DNA of 64,000 bases from Ilyonectria destructans (GCA_020740775.1 JAHEWK010000001.1:3906001-3970000); one strand, 5' to 3'; shown: positions 32,201 through 44,434, numbered from the stretch's first letter. Numbers and translations are program-made. The notes: a model not told the origin generated them from the letters alone.

Positions 32201-33377
32201 CGTTTACGGCTGGCGAACGTTGTTTCGTCCGAGTGAAATCCAACTCGTCGTTTCCAACCCACTTCTTCAAAATACCCAGCTCGGTATTGATCATCTCGTT
32301 GGTGTTGTACCACGACATAATCGACCCGTATGCCTCGTTGAACAAGGACGTATCGGCTGCCTTGTGCTCTGCAGCCAGAGACTGCCAGGAAGGGTAGAGA
32401 TCCTCGCATTTCTCGATCTTCTCCACCATGTCCTTGACTTGCTCGTATGGAGGTTTCCCGACCTCGCTCTCACCCTTGACCTGGAAGTTTATAATCTCTT
32501 CTAGGGTGCGGTCCAGAGTGGAACGGGCTTCCTCGACCATACGCCTCTGAACCGGGACATGCCTGCCACAGACTTTGGAGCGAATGCCCAGCCATAGTTC
32601 TGATTTATGAGCCGTCTTGCCGACTTGCTGATCAGAGGATCCGATCAGTCGCTTTTTCTCCTGTCGGACGACATCTCCGGTCAAGACTGCCTCCAACATT
32701 CCGTGCCACTCGAGCCTTTCGCGGTTTTCTGGATCCTTCAAGTCTTCTTCGGTTGGTTGAAGGTTATCGTCGCCGTAGAACATGATGGTCTCCTGGTCAA
32801 ATCGATCCTCGAATGGACCTTCTGATGAGGGGGTCTCTCCTTCAGAGTCCGAGTCGTTCCCGTTCATCGTCTGGTATGCAAAGTACTCGCCCGGGACATC
32901 CTGCCGAAGCTTCTGCACATATGCTCGCTCCTGCGCACGGAACCTGCTATCAGCTTGTCGTGGGCGTGTCTTGGATGATGATCGGATGGATTCGGTAAAA
33001 ACTGGTGTTGGCTGCGGATAACCGGGCATCCTTGAGGTCGCGGGATTGTATGTGTTCGATGGGGTCCTCGTCGGTCCCAACGGCCGCTGCGGCCAGTTTC
33101 CATTGGTGTAGGGAGCAGTCTCATCGCCGGCACTGTTACGTTGATTTTTTGTTGTGCCATTACTGACCGTCCCTGGAGGCAGAGATGTCATCGATCCGGT
33201 ATGGCTCGCTGTTTCGGCGTATGGAGCGATGTTGCCAATGTCGTCGTAACGCTCGGTGGCGCGTGGGTCGCCATTGGACTCGCCCGAAGCCTCGCGCCGG
33301 TGGCTCTTGTTCTTTTCGGTGCGAGCCTCGTCTTCGGTGCCCGAGAAGCGGACAGCTCGCGGAGAGAGGTCGGCCAT
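29289..33377 (-). CDS. ssk2: MAP kinase kinase kinase of the HOG osmosensing pathway (Ssk2/Ssk22/OS-4 type)
   Basis: Exon 1 33377-29900 and exon 2 29839-29289 give 1342 residues. The kinase phosphorylates the Pbs2-type MAPKK, which activates the Hog1-type stress MAPK; its upstream activator is the Ssk1 response regulator. Seen: a long N-terminal regulatory region of about 1030 residues with no catalytic motif, as in yeast Ssk2 and Ssk22; then the kinase domain with GGGTFGNV (about residue 1037), invariant Lys in MAVKEI, HRDIKPE at the exon junction, VDFGAAKVIA, MTGTPMYMSPEVI and DIWSLGCVILEMATG. The DFG and APE-equivalent motifs are intact. The intron falls inside HRDIKPEN, and its acceptor is AAG (the join A|AT restores Asn-Ile). 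The ATG at 33377 begins MADLSPRAVRFSG; an upstream in-frame extension has no ATG. The N-terminal 250 residues are low complexity. Confidence 0.93.
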
Positions 33378-36300
33378 GGTGACGTCGGATGTCCAGCCAG
33401 CGCCGGGGTGGAGGTGGATGCTGAAAGCCACTCAGCGGCGCGTCTGGGCTCAGTCGCGGAAACGGGGGTCGGCGGGAACGGTGGAATAGAGCATGTGGGA
33501 GACAGAGGCGCCGATGCTCGAGATGCCAGCTGGCTGATTATGATGGACCGGAGATGGCCATGGGGTGAGGGGGTATGGAGCTGGAGGGGAGCTCTATTGG
33601 AGGATCATGATGGATTGCATGGAGCGGTTGGATCAGGCTCGAGGAGCCCCCAGCTGCTTGCGAGCAAGGTAAATTTACGGCAGTGGCGAGGCTTGTGATT
33701 GGCCCCCCTTCGGTATGGCTCACGCGGATTGGACCGGGTGTGATAATTGCATGTGGCTGGAGTGTGGCGCAGTTCGCCACTGTATTGTGGCTGCATTCTC
33801 ACCAACACAGATGAGTGTCAATGAACACTTCTCTCTCTTTCCCTGGGAATCATCTCGACTTCTCAACTTCTCAAACTCTAAATATCACGAGACGGAAGCT
33901 CCGGGTCACTAAGAACGTACCGAGGCCCGGTACGCAACATGGACTATTATTTCTCACGAGGAAGATACGTTGGAGTGAGTTAGTCTTTAAGAAGAGATTG
34001 AGGCGTCTGCTTACACCTTCTTGAAGTATAGCTGGAATTAAGATGACTCGGCATGCCGGCAGCACCCCGGCACTTCCTATGCGGCACAAGTAGGTAACCT
34101 AGGTAGGTAGTGTTCTATCTCGATTGGCGCAAGTGAGGAGCTACCCTGCACCCCCAGCACACGATGCATGGTGTTTGGAGCTTTGACCTGCACCCGTTCA
34201 AACTACAACTTAGCCGTGTGGGGAGAAAGGCATCGGCTATCAGTCTGCATATTACCCTGGCGCTTAACCTGTGTCGACCGGAACCTTATGCATGACCGGT
34301 CGAGAATATCGTATTGGCCTGCAAATGACCATCATACGAGAACCAACAAGGTAGATTGACTAGATGCTACGCCCAAGGAGCCAAGGAGAGCAGAGACGGG
34401 TAGGCGGGCAGACGGGACTCTTGTTCATGGCCCACTGGCCGTCACTACAATTTCTCAGCCACGGAAATCTTTGCATCATCGGAACGGACATCAGGATCTG
34501 CCGCAACAGAGCATGAGCCATGATAGGAAACGGCGTGCATTGAAGAGACTAAAGTCTGTGACACCAGCTGCTAGGAAGCATCGAAACATTTGGAAAATCA
34601 ATCGGTCCGTTTCCAGCAACGATTGCGAACTCTCATCGAGGATTCTGCTGCAACCTCGCTAAGGTGCGACTGAGATATCTTGGGCAAACTCATTCGGAAT
34701 TTCGCTGGGCAACGTTGAACATTATCTCCCTGTTGCGTTAGACAAAACCCAAATCAAATAGGTGTTGGCTTCGGTTACGAGTGCCCCGAATTGCCGTGGT
34801 CTCGGGAATCGTGGGTCATCGAGTCGGTAAATCTCCTTGGAAGTGGTAAAGCTTGTGGGGCAGCTCACGACCTCCCCACATTCAACAGATACCAGACTTT
34901 CTATTGTCAGCTCTGCTAAAGATAAAGTATTTGCTAACTGAATTGTGTACCTGCTTAAACCCGATTTGTCCACAGCGCCCCCCACAAGCTTTACTGCTGC
35001 CAAGGAGATAGGCCACAGCGCGCGCAGAGCAGGAGCCACCCTTAATCAAGAGGCTAAGCTAGGTGAAACTCTGGAGGGCGCTTTGACCTATATCAACGGC
35101 CGATTTTGGTAAGGAGAGGACCAGAAGTAGAAGAACCGGGGACGATTGCCGGGTTTCCAAATGCTTGCCGAATAGGCCTGCGTCTGCGGGAGCGATGCTG
35201 ACGGGAGGAATGGTTGATCACTCCCGTCCACGCCAATATCAGTCATGTTGGGTGTCAATCAGGACACAGACCTCTGTGGTTTTGCACGTGGCCAAGGTGG
35301 CCAGTTCCAGAATCAAGCTCACGAAAGGCACGCTAGAGGAATGGAAGCAGCTCGGCGCTGATCAAACAAAGGAGCGGAAAAGGCCGACAATGCTAGAGCA
35401 ATTCATCAGTCCAGATGGGTCTCGACTGATCCGATTACCAATTCCCCGAGCCGCCCGCGGGCCGGATGGAGAAGCTGACATGAGAAGGATCATGTATTCG
35501 TACATCGTAGAAGCTCGTAGTCCTTCAATTCGGTTGGCGAAATGCCAAGGACAGGCAATGGACAAGGTACTTCTAACGGTTGTACCATGCTTCTTTAGCC
35601 CCATCTCGAAACAACACGCGGCCCTAACGCCAATTTGTGCCTAGGCGAGGTCAACTCAAGCCAGATGGTGCCCACTCATCGGACAGGGGGTTGATCGAAT
35701 GGAAGCTTCTGTGGGCTTGAGGAAAGGTTTGCTTCGGTCATGGGTGAGGACTAGTTGCTGACGCCGTCGATGATATCCTGATTTCCGGCCAAGCCAATAG
35801 CCAACAGTGAAAGCCTAAAAAGCTGCCATAGCATGGTGGACGGACGATTAGGTATGGGACCCATGGCAGTGATTGCAGTAATGCAATTGCTAGCAAACTT
35901 GGCGCCATGTCTCGCCGGTCGGGAGCCATCAAACCTGTAACAAACGGCCATCCTGGCACCAGTCCATCACCAACCAAGTCTGGGACGAATCTGCTATCGG
36001 GTGATCACCCGGCACCCGCAAACTACTGCACAGTAGAACAGGGGCAGCCCCTTGTAGATGGGTGCATACATTTCAGCTTGTGTGCCCGGATTTGCTTGCT
36101 CAGACTTGTTATGTTGCGTGGCGCACGCGTCGTAGGGGAATTTGGACATGCGGGCTGTGCTCAGTACATAGCATGATCCGATGTAACTTGACAGTGGCAG
36201 CATCCGTCTCAAATGAGTACCTACAGTACTTCAACCATCCTGGGCTAGGATTGACGTGCATGCATTCACCAAGATCTTACCAAGATGCTATGCCAGCGTC

Positions 36301-39300
36301 TAAATCCCGGTTCCGGGCAAAGGGATCGCGCCCTAGTCAGCAATGCTACGACCTGAAAGCTGACTTAGAGACGGCAGTCGTGTTTTGCAGGTGAAACAAT
36401 GCATCTGGGTATGGAGCATCGGTTCAGCCAAGGCGCGGATCTCCTTCATAGTCGAAGAAGCCATGCGATGCCGGCCGGTTGTGGCTGCATCGAACGATTT
36501 GCAAGCCCCGTCTTGGTGCGGCTCTCATGTAGCCGGACCCGCGATTTGTTCCGCTGGCCGCGGGGGTAGACGGCCGGCGTTGTATCAACCCACTTTGCGG
36601 GTTCCGTACCATGCACATGTGCGAGATACGATGATAAAGCTGGGAGAGTCGATTATCGTGGGTTTCTTTTTTTGGCGGCTCCAGGCGATGTGATGCATGT
36701 CAAACGGCGGCACCCGTGGCGCCTAGGTCCCCGCCCTGTCCTGGCCGGTGCGTGCGGGGCGCCTCGCTAGGTTGTCCCTGAGCTTTGAGCCCGGAATATG
36801 AAGTCGAATGATGGCCGAGGAAGCCCAAGGAGCACGTCCTGCCGTCTTGACTCGGTTCGAGGAGGAGCTGGAGAGTTGTGACTGTGATTCGGGGCTGGTG
36901 GCTGGACCGGAACACTGTGCTGGTGTAGGCTACGCTGTAGAGTATGGTATCGGATGACTCGGATAGAATACTGGGAATGAGCGTCGCAAGACAAATTAAG
37001 ACCAGAACAGAGAAGACGCCGTCGCGTGGGGTCGTGCGGCCAAAGGCCAGGCTAGGGCTGATTGATCATGGTAGCGGCGTGTGAGGAGCTCTCATCAGGA
37101 TAGAGACTGTAGGTACCCGGCCTCGGCCCTGCGCCGGTTGTCACATCTATGTGGAGGTTCACTGGCTCAGAACCTCACCCCGGATTTGGGCTCGAGTGAC
37201 AGGCTTCGTGTTTGGGGCGGACGCCGCTGGGGATGCATGTCGCGAGTTTCGAGCTGGTGGACCGGGCTGTGTTACGATCTGAGCATTGTCACGTCTTGAG
37301 CTTGGACGGGCAGCGACGGAGTGTTCCTGACGACGGGAGGTGAATGTCCGCTTGGGGGGGGGGAAGCGAGGATTGGTGATCGAAGGGCTTGGACCTGGTC
37401 CTGAACACGATGCCAACACCCAACGGCCGATGACCGGGGGTATGTTGGGGTTGGGAAGTCTGATGTGATTGAGCGAGACGCCCATCTCTTGGGTCGAGAG
37501 GAGGATAATAGTGATGCAGTAGTTTGCTTCGTAAACCGTTCCAGTGCCGGGCCTCATATCGGAAGCATGTAGCCGCCGGCAACAGAGGCGGCGCATTGCT
37601 TGGGCCAAGGCTATCCGGAGCTCTCCTCCATACCTGTCCTGCGTACATACGTACAGAGTACGCGCAAACATGCAAGGATGCACAATGAGTGCAGACTGCA
37701 CAGTGATCCGAGGGAAAACGTGGCAAGTGGAGGCGTTGAAAAGGTCGTGCTGCAGCGTGGGGGATGCAAGTCGATAATCCCGGTGCAGTCAGCAAAACGC
37801 AAGCAAACAAGCGATCCGCCGAGTGACCTAGTAATGAACGATGGGAAGTAGCTAGTTGCACTTCCTGCCCCGGAGCAATTTGCAGTTCACGAGCAGGCGA
37901 ATGGCGAAGGTACGAAGTCAGTCGTACCTGACGCAATCTTCTCCAGTGTTACTCCACCATAACAGACTTGTAAAAAGTTCCAGCTCGGGGATGGACCCCA
38001 GGAATCACACAACCATCGCACAAGTCCTCAAACCACCACGCCCGCCGCCCTTCCGCTGACAGCACGGTCTCGAATCTCGACCAGTCGACTATTTCGGCCA
38101 ATCCTGGACAGAACAGGGTATCGGCAACAGGGAAACGCGCTACGGGTATGAAGTGGTGGTTGTACCTTTTTGGCACGAAATGCACTCACCAGCGGGTATG
38201 AAACTATCGCATGCATGAGCAAACAAGAGGTCCAGTCTGCAGGCGGGGCCCCAGTGCCTTTGCACGCTAATGACCCCTGTATTCGTCTGAAGAACTGCAG
38301 AGAGCCCAGAATCGCCAAACGTTGTCACTGGCGGCCAAAGTTGGAATCGACATGGTGTTAGACAAGTGTTGCAACGAACAGCCCCCGTCCGCACTCCCGG
38401 CTTCGCGGAACGCCTAGTCCGGACATACCGTTACATGTACTGCCGGCAATTGTGTTGATGCGCGACCGCAAGGGTCGGGTGAGGATCGCGATGCGACCCT
38501 GAGGGTGTGATTTGATGCTCTTGCTTGGTAGCAGGTATGCTCATGAGGCAATAGACACAGCCCTACTGACCATAATCCGAGGAACGGTGGGTGTTAGGGT
38601 CATAGTGACAGGAGGATCGCCAGCCAGCTTTCACCAACGCTCACAACGGTTCATGGACAGCGGCACGGGACGGAGGCTAGTGCTGCGTGTTGCCTGCGTG
38701 GTGTGCTCCGTAAAGTTCAACGTGCTAGAGCCTGACAATACCTGCCAAAGCTTGCTGGGGGCCCAAACTCGCCGTTGTGGCGTTTGCCCTCGGATTCGCC
38801 GTAGAGTAGAGGGGTGATGGCACCTACTATGTATGATGATATCAACAGCGAGCGGGAAGCATGTCGTTCGCCTCGGATAGGGTGGGTGTTGGAATGCCAC
38901 CCCACCGAGTTTGAGGTGTTCCCATTGTCGACGCCGTCTGGACGCCGTTTCAACATCCCCGGTCCAGGACTTGGGTCTCCGATGCACCGATGCACCGATA
39001 CGCCGGTACACACTGTGCAACCTGCAACCTCCCATGGCTTTCCGTCTCCGCCCACGTCTCCGTCCCCGTCCCCGTCCCCGTCCCCGTCCCTCAAGGTTAA
39101 GGATGAAGCAAGGTGAGGCAAGGCGAGGCGAGGCGAGGCGAGGCGAGGTGAAAGGGCGGGAATACCGTGGGATCCGACCTGGCCTGTGCTGCTATGACCG
39201 GTCCGTGTCCGGTCTGCCAACCGAGACTTCAACACCCATAGCCGTCCATACGGAAGGAAGATTCAGACAGCCGCCGCAGGACGAAGGACATCCAGAGCAC

Positions 39301-40096
39301 AGAGGACTGTGCATGCGGCATGGAACAGGGGTTGAAGCCAAGGCTGCGGGCTGATGGTGCGTGCCCTCCAGCGCTGACGGGCCTCGACATCGATGGTAGA
39401 CTCGCATTTAGAACCCAAACAAGACCAGCGTCCAACAAGAATAGCGCCAGAAACCAGAGCCAGAGCCACCAGGGCATCAGGGCCACCAGGGTCGCCAGCA
39501 ATCCCGGAGCTCCAGCCAGAGCCCGGGCCCCTCGCGACGTCTGAGGGTACGTCGGCTCCTGGTACCATCACAGCGCTTGCGCTTGGCCCCAGTCGTTCGA
39601 GAGTTGGAGAAGCCCACGAGCCTAGGAGCCTGGGAGCCTAGGAGGCCTAATTTTGCCTCCCCCCACTGGCTCGACGTGACGAACCCACTCTCTGTCGCCC
39701 GTGGGTACCGCTGTCCCAAGCCCGGACCTGGCAGGACTGAGCAAACTCGACAAGACCAGACCAGACCCTGGGTCGCCCAGACACGTTTTCTCTGCCGCCC
39801 ATCCCCCTCTCATATGGCAGCAGCGTCACTGCTCCTTAGACATGGGCCAGGGCGACGATGCTCAATTTACGGCAGCGGCAGCGGCAGCACAGCGTCTCAT
39901 CTCGGGCACCGTTGCCCTGAGGGCCCCGAGGTCCGCATCCTTCACCACCACCTCTCACACCTCACACCTCACGCCGCCATCCTCACGCCTCACGCGTTGT
40001 GTTGCACCCCACCCTCCCCCTTCCTTCGCATCATGCTTTTAAGTGTCCGTATTCCCTGATATAGCCTGCCTCCAGTCTGCTTCTTCTCGTCTCTGG

Positions 40097-40102
40097 TATA
40101 AA
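40097..40102 (+). promoter_or_regulatory. TATA box of the mini-protein gene
   Basis: TATAAA stands in a C/T-rich stretch 412 bp before the ATG at 40509. The pyrimidine tracts that follow (about 40103-40400) are the kind of sequence in which fungal transcription starts lie. If the predicted leader intron is used, the mature leader would still be over 250 nt. Confidence 0.5.
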
Positions 40103-40403
40103 CCCCTCCTCATTCCTCAACTTCCCCCCACGGCAAAGACTTGCCTCTTATACACGCCGCCACCCTCGTCGTGCCACAAGGACACTCTCCCTTATGCCGA
40201 ATCCTCGTCGAAGCCCGTCTTATTTATTCAACTCTTCCAAAAAACGAGGCATGCTGTCTCAATAGCACTTTTTTTACATTCTCCCATAAATCCCCAATCC
40301 CCCCGTATCCACGGCCCTTTTTCGTCCTGAGTCTGCTCGTCCCCGAGTGTAGACATCCTCGAGGCCGCACTTTGCCCCACTCCGCCCTACAACCAAGCAT
40401 TTG

Positions 40404-40470
40404 GTGAGCTTGCCCGTTCCGGAAAGTGGCCAGCCACAACACCATTTCCAGTCTAACAAGTTAATACCAG
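40404..40470 (+). other. Probable intron in the 5' leader of the mini-protein gene
   Basis: A GTGAGC donor at 40404, a CTAAC branch sequence at 40453-40457 and a TACCAG acceptor ending at 40470 give a 67-nt intron, the common size in this window, 38 bp before the start codon. There is no coding frame to confirm it. Confidence 0.45.
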
Positions 40471-40508
40471 TTCCATACCTACGTCAGTGGATTTCAACAA
40501 CAGAAACC

Positions 40509-40673
40509 ATGTGCGATTTCACCAAAAACTACTACATTTACACATCCTGTGTGGATCCTGGGACTCACTTCTGCAAGACCTCCACCGATGGAAACCGAAA
40601 GCAATCCTGCCCGAAAGGCCCCCATGAGCGCTACATCGTGATTCCTGAGAGCTGCCCGTTGTGCTGTGGCTGA
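40509..40673 (+). CDS. Small Cys-rich protein of unknown function (54 aa)
   Basis: A single exon begins MCDFTKNYYIYTSCVDPGTH and ends PESCPLCCG. It has seven cysteines in 54 residues, spaced 2, 14, 22, 34, 49, 52 and 53. There is no signal peptide, so despite the cysteines it should be intracellular; the CxxCC end could bind a metal. The protein resembles short conserved hypotheticals of sordariomycetes that begin MCDFT and contain a KGPHERY-type segment (recollection, not checked). Support for a real gene: an ATG in a CAGAAACCATG context, a TATA box and a long pyrimidine-rich leader with a probable intron, and good codon choice. It sits alone, at the edge of a large gene-poor region. No function is assigned. 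Confidence 0.7.
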   Translation: MCDFTKNYYIYTSCVDPGTHFCKTSTDGNRKQSCPKGPHERYIVIPESCPLCCG

Positions 40674-43195
40674 GCTAGGCTCGGGAATTTTAGGCTGTAT
40701 GGCGGCCGCTCTCCTGCTGGGCTCGACAAGAACTTGCACTTTCTCAACCTGTTCTCCTTCCTTTGGGGTGCAACCATGGCAATCCTGAACCACAGAGTGT
40801 CAGCTGGGCTGGGTTATCTCATCTGGCATTGCGGTATTCCTTGGTTGTCTTCCGAGCAGATGCCATGAGGGCCTGTTGGCTACACCGATTTTGGGTTGGC
40901 TTAGGGAATGCCTTCATCCTTCCGGTCGGTCCGCTGGAATCCCGGCGACATCCCCAAGCGAGAAAATGTTGGTGAATACGGTGGCCCCTGGCCGAGCACA
41001 TCGTGGGCCGTGTGATTGTGGGAGAGGGGTTCTGGAGAATAGGTTACACGGGGTGTGGATCGAAGGTCCAGGGCGCCACGCGGAGAGTTCAAGCTGCAGC
41101 TTTGACCTCTCTTCAGAAAGCCCATGGGAGGGGGCTTGCGGTCCTCACCGTTTTCGTCCCGCTCGGACACTACCCACCATGTGGGCAGGGCGATGCTTTT
41201 TTTTCTTTACTTTGGGAAGATGATGGGTGTAAAATAGGGTATTCTACTGGTTTTGGGCGACATTCCGGCATTGCGGCATTGCGGCATTTCAAAAGGTTTA
41301 TGTTGATACATTCATACCCAACGGCGGGCGTTAGGGAGTATTCTTGCGCGTCGATCGACGGACTTCCCGGAGGAGGAAAAGTTAGGGATCATTGCATCAA
41401 TTGATCTGAAACAACTTCCCAGACCCGACGCGTGATAAGCCGAGCCAATGTCACTTGGTGCGTTGACTGACGTCTTGAGTCTTGACTCTCCATGTCCTCG
41501 TAAGTACGTAGCGCTACGTTAGTGGGTCCAGTTCTCGTACGATGTATTCGGTCGGGACTGTGCCCGCTGTGATTCCTCAATCGCTCTGCGACGACGTCAA
41601 GCAGCTGTCAGAGTTGCGTGTGCGCAGAAGCAGCGCGGGGCCAGGCCCGTAGACGGTCCGTGGCCGGTGGCGATAGGTTGAGATTAGATGGGATGGGGTC
41701 CATATCAGCACCTCCAATATACCCTCCCCGAAGTATGACAGCTCGCGAGCCTCCCCCGCAGGTCTCCACCACCTTGGCCGACGATGTTCGACTACCGATG
41801 GTTTGAGACAAGAGACAATAGCCCGGATGGCACAGCCGCGCAGCGTCGGAGATGACCGGAGCAGCAGAGGGCTTTCCGATGCCGAACGCAGTGGAGATTT
41901 CTGTTGTTCCTCTGTCCGCCCAAGGCGTCGGCCCAATTTCGAGAGGCGGCAAGTTGAGCGCCGCTCGGTGAAGCGCCAAACCGGCTGGAGAAGGAGCCTC
42001 CGAAACTCAAAACCACATTGTGGTCCGTTAACGAAGCCCCATGTACGAAGCAGATCTCGCCCAGGACCCCTGTCGGCATATTCCACCACAGCCTCCCACG
42101 CTGGCCCCCATGGGGTTTCAGCTGTCAAACCGTCACGGTGACACTCTTATTCTGAGTTCTTGAGGTTGGGCACTGCTCGGTCTTGGCAATCGCCGGTGGG
42201 GCGTAGGGGTCTCGCGAATAATTATACCGAGAGATATTGGGGGATTTACATAGGTCCAAGCATGACGCGGACGTCAGTAATATGCCGATCGACGCCCCGT
42301 CACCGTGGACAGGCTTGGACGCGGCTGAGCGGACGTACGTCGGGTTAGCACGTGGACGCCCTTCAACGCCCAACATCCGGGGGCTGAGACAATGACTCTG
42401 CAGCCCAAGACGGAAATAGGCTTGACAGCTGGGTCAGCCATTAGGATGATGTCCCGGTATCAAGTCTAGACCCGGATGGACATGTGTGTTTCTGGAACAC
42501 GGGAAAGAAGAAAGCTGGGCTTTAGGGCTTACTTCACAGGGCGTTTGAGCTTCTGTGTTGTGTTAGTCCCGGAGGTGAGGTTACGAGTGGCGGCTGGTGA
42601 TTGGTTCGCGTCACGAGGGAAGTGAACGACCATCTGCCGCAACAATGGCACAGAGGTTGATTGGGCGGCGTCTGAGCAATGTGAGGACAGCTCAAGGCTG
42701 GCGTGTGTCTGTGGCTCTTCCAAGACTAGGGATGTCATCAGGCGATGAGGCCAACAGACAATTGTTCACGGAAGCCCGGGCTCCTCTGGAATTGGCCCGC
42801 CGGGTTTCATGCTGGATCAGACTGCCATTACCCGCGGTTCCGGAGACCCGGCCCTGGCTTGGCGGAAGGCAGCGCTTGCCGCAACACTCCGCACCGAGGC
42901 TCGGCGGTGTGCGGTGTGGGCATGACAGATTCGGCCGAGAAAGTGGACAATTGCGGCAACGGGGGCCGGACGTGAGTGGAGCCGACCCCAGATATCTGGG
43001 GCCCCGCTTTTGCCGAGGCTTCTTACCTCAGCTCATGTGGGAGGCTGGAAGCTCGGCAGTAACGTTAACGTAAGACAACCACGGCATCCAAGATTTGCGA
43101 CGATGTTTTGATTCCTACAACATCTGATCTTCAGTAGACTCTTATCGCATAGATTTAACCCTGTAACATAACAACACTTCGCTTCAGTTACGATC
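40674..43195. other. Intergenic spacer (2.5 kb)
   Basis: No gene can be supported. The largest ORF, 41577-42128 (-), is overlapped by ORFs in several other frames and shows no motif. CTACGTTA/TACGTAG words lie near 41505-41520. The last few hundred bases are upstream of the reductase gene. Confidence 0.5.
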
Positions 43196-44324
43196 ATGTC
43201 TGTCCCGGAGTCCAAGTATCTGAGCCCCGTGTGGCGGGATGGAATTTTCGGTCAGTCTCCGCGGGCCCCTCGCAGCATCGATGATAGAACCTAGTCCGCT
43301 GACCTCGTGTGAAATGAAGACGGTCGTGTCGTCTTTGTGACGGGCGGCGCAGGCGCCATCTGCAGCATGCAGACGAGAGCGCTGGTCCGATTGGGTGCGA
43401 ATGCTTGCATCATCGGGAGGAGCGTGGAGAAGACCGAGGCAGTGGCCAAGGACATTGCCACGGTGAGGGCCGGCGCAAAGGTCCTGGGAATAGGAGGCTG
43501 TGACGTCCGCAAGGTATGAAGACCCTCGCGATGGAAGATTTGAGTCTGTACTGATGTGTCGGCCCCCGCTTAGGTTGAGAGCCTGCAAGCTGCAGCGGAC
43601 CGATGTGCGCAGGAACTGGGAGCCATCGACTTTGTCATGTAGGGAACACCCTTGAAAGCGACAGCCTGTGATGAAACCTTGCTAACGATGCCGCTTCGAT
43701 GACAGTGCGGGAGCTGCAGGCAACTTTATCGCCCCCATCGAAGGCCTGAGCTCCAACGCCTTCAAGACGGTCATGGACATTGACGTGCTGGGCACGTTCA
43801 ACACGATCAAGGCGACCATGCCGCACCTTCTGCGCAGCTCCAACCCGCGCATCATTTACGTGTCGGCTACGTTCCACTACACCGGGATGCCGCTGCAGGC
43901 GCACGTGTCGGCGGCCAAGTCGGCCGTGGACTCGCTCATGGGCAGCGTGGCCCTCGAGTACGGCCCGCGCGGCGTCACGAGCAACGTCATCGCCCCCGGC
44001 GGCATCGCGGACACGGAGGGCCTCGCACGGCTGGGCAGCGGCGCCGCTGCCGAGCAGGCCGGGTATGCCAAAGGCATCCCGTCTGGGCGAGTGGGCACGG
44101 TGAGGGACGTGGCGGACGCGACAGTGTTCCTGTTCAGCGACGCCGGCAGCTACGTCAACGGGCAGGCGCTACCGGTAGACGGAGCAGCATGGCGACGGCA
44201 GGGAGCTATCAGCGTGGGCATTGACAAGGAGATGGAGTATCCCGATTTCCTGCTCAAGGGTCAGATCTCGCAGCATCTCAGGGATCCCCGCAAGGAGGGC
44301 GGCAACGGCAAGCCTAAGTTGTGA
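43196..44324 (+). CDS. Peroxisomal 2,4-dienoyl-CoA reductase, SDR family (Sps19-like)
   Basis: Exons 43196-43250, 43320-43513, 43574-43638 and 43706-44324 give 310 residues. The enzyme reduces 2,4-dienoyl-CoA with NADPH, allowing beta-oxidation of unsaturated fatty acids. Seen: the cofactor loop TGGAGAIC with downstream IIGR (NADPH-type), the GAAGNF segment replacing the classical NNAG, FKTVMDIDVLGTFNT, and VSATFHYTGMPLQAHVSAAK. The classical YxxxK is not present; its Tyr position is a Val before the conserved AAK, which is normal for this subfamily. APGGIADTEG follows. The C-terminal tripeptide PKL fits a weak PTS1 peroxisomal signal. The first intron ends in AAG. All four exons join in frame. 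A tRNA gene lies 36 bp behind the stop codon on the same strand. Confidence 0.9.
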
Positions 44325-44360
44325 AATTGGAAGGCCAAATCCCAACCAATAACAGGATTC

Positions 44361-44434
44361 GGTTTCATGGTCTAGTTGGTTATGGCATCTCGCTCACACC
44401 GAGAAGGTCTCCGGTTCGAGCCCGGGTGAAACCA
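44361..44434 (+). tRNA. tRNA-Val, anticodon CAC
   Basis: The sequence folds as a standard cloverleaf: acceptor stem GGTTTCA with TGAAACC and discriminator A at 44434; anticodon stem TCTCG (44388-44392) with CGAGA (44400-44404); seven-base loop CTCACAC with anticodon CAC at 44395-44397; and T-arm with the GGTTCGAGCCC B-box core. There is no intron. It is followed by a run of seven T at 44438-44444, a Pol III terminator. Confidence 0.95.

Larger units (their letters stand above)
33378..40508. other. Seven-kilobase gene-poor region
   Basis: Between the start of the MAPKKK gene and the start of the mini-protein gene I find no coding region with recognisable motifs. ORFs such as 34722-35039 (-), 35165-35644 (+), 37159-37701 (-) and 38717-39235 (-) are unconnected and overlap others in several frames. 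Simple repeats are present: CCGTCC units at about 39062-39089 and GAGGC units at about 39115-39148. The last 600 bases are pyrimidine-rich on the plus strand and look like promoter and leader of the next gene. Confidence 0.5.

Noticed and set aside
34722..35039. 105-residue minus-strand ORF with a plausible amino-acid mix
   Set aside because: Short, isolated, with no recognisable motif or joining exon; could be real but evidence is lacking.
41577..42128. 183-residue minus-strand ORF
   Set aside because: Overlapping ORFs exist in at least three other frames and none has motifs; not supportable.
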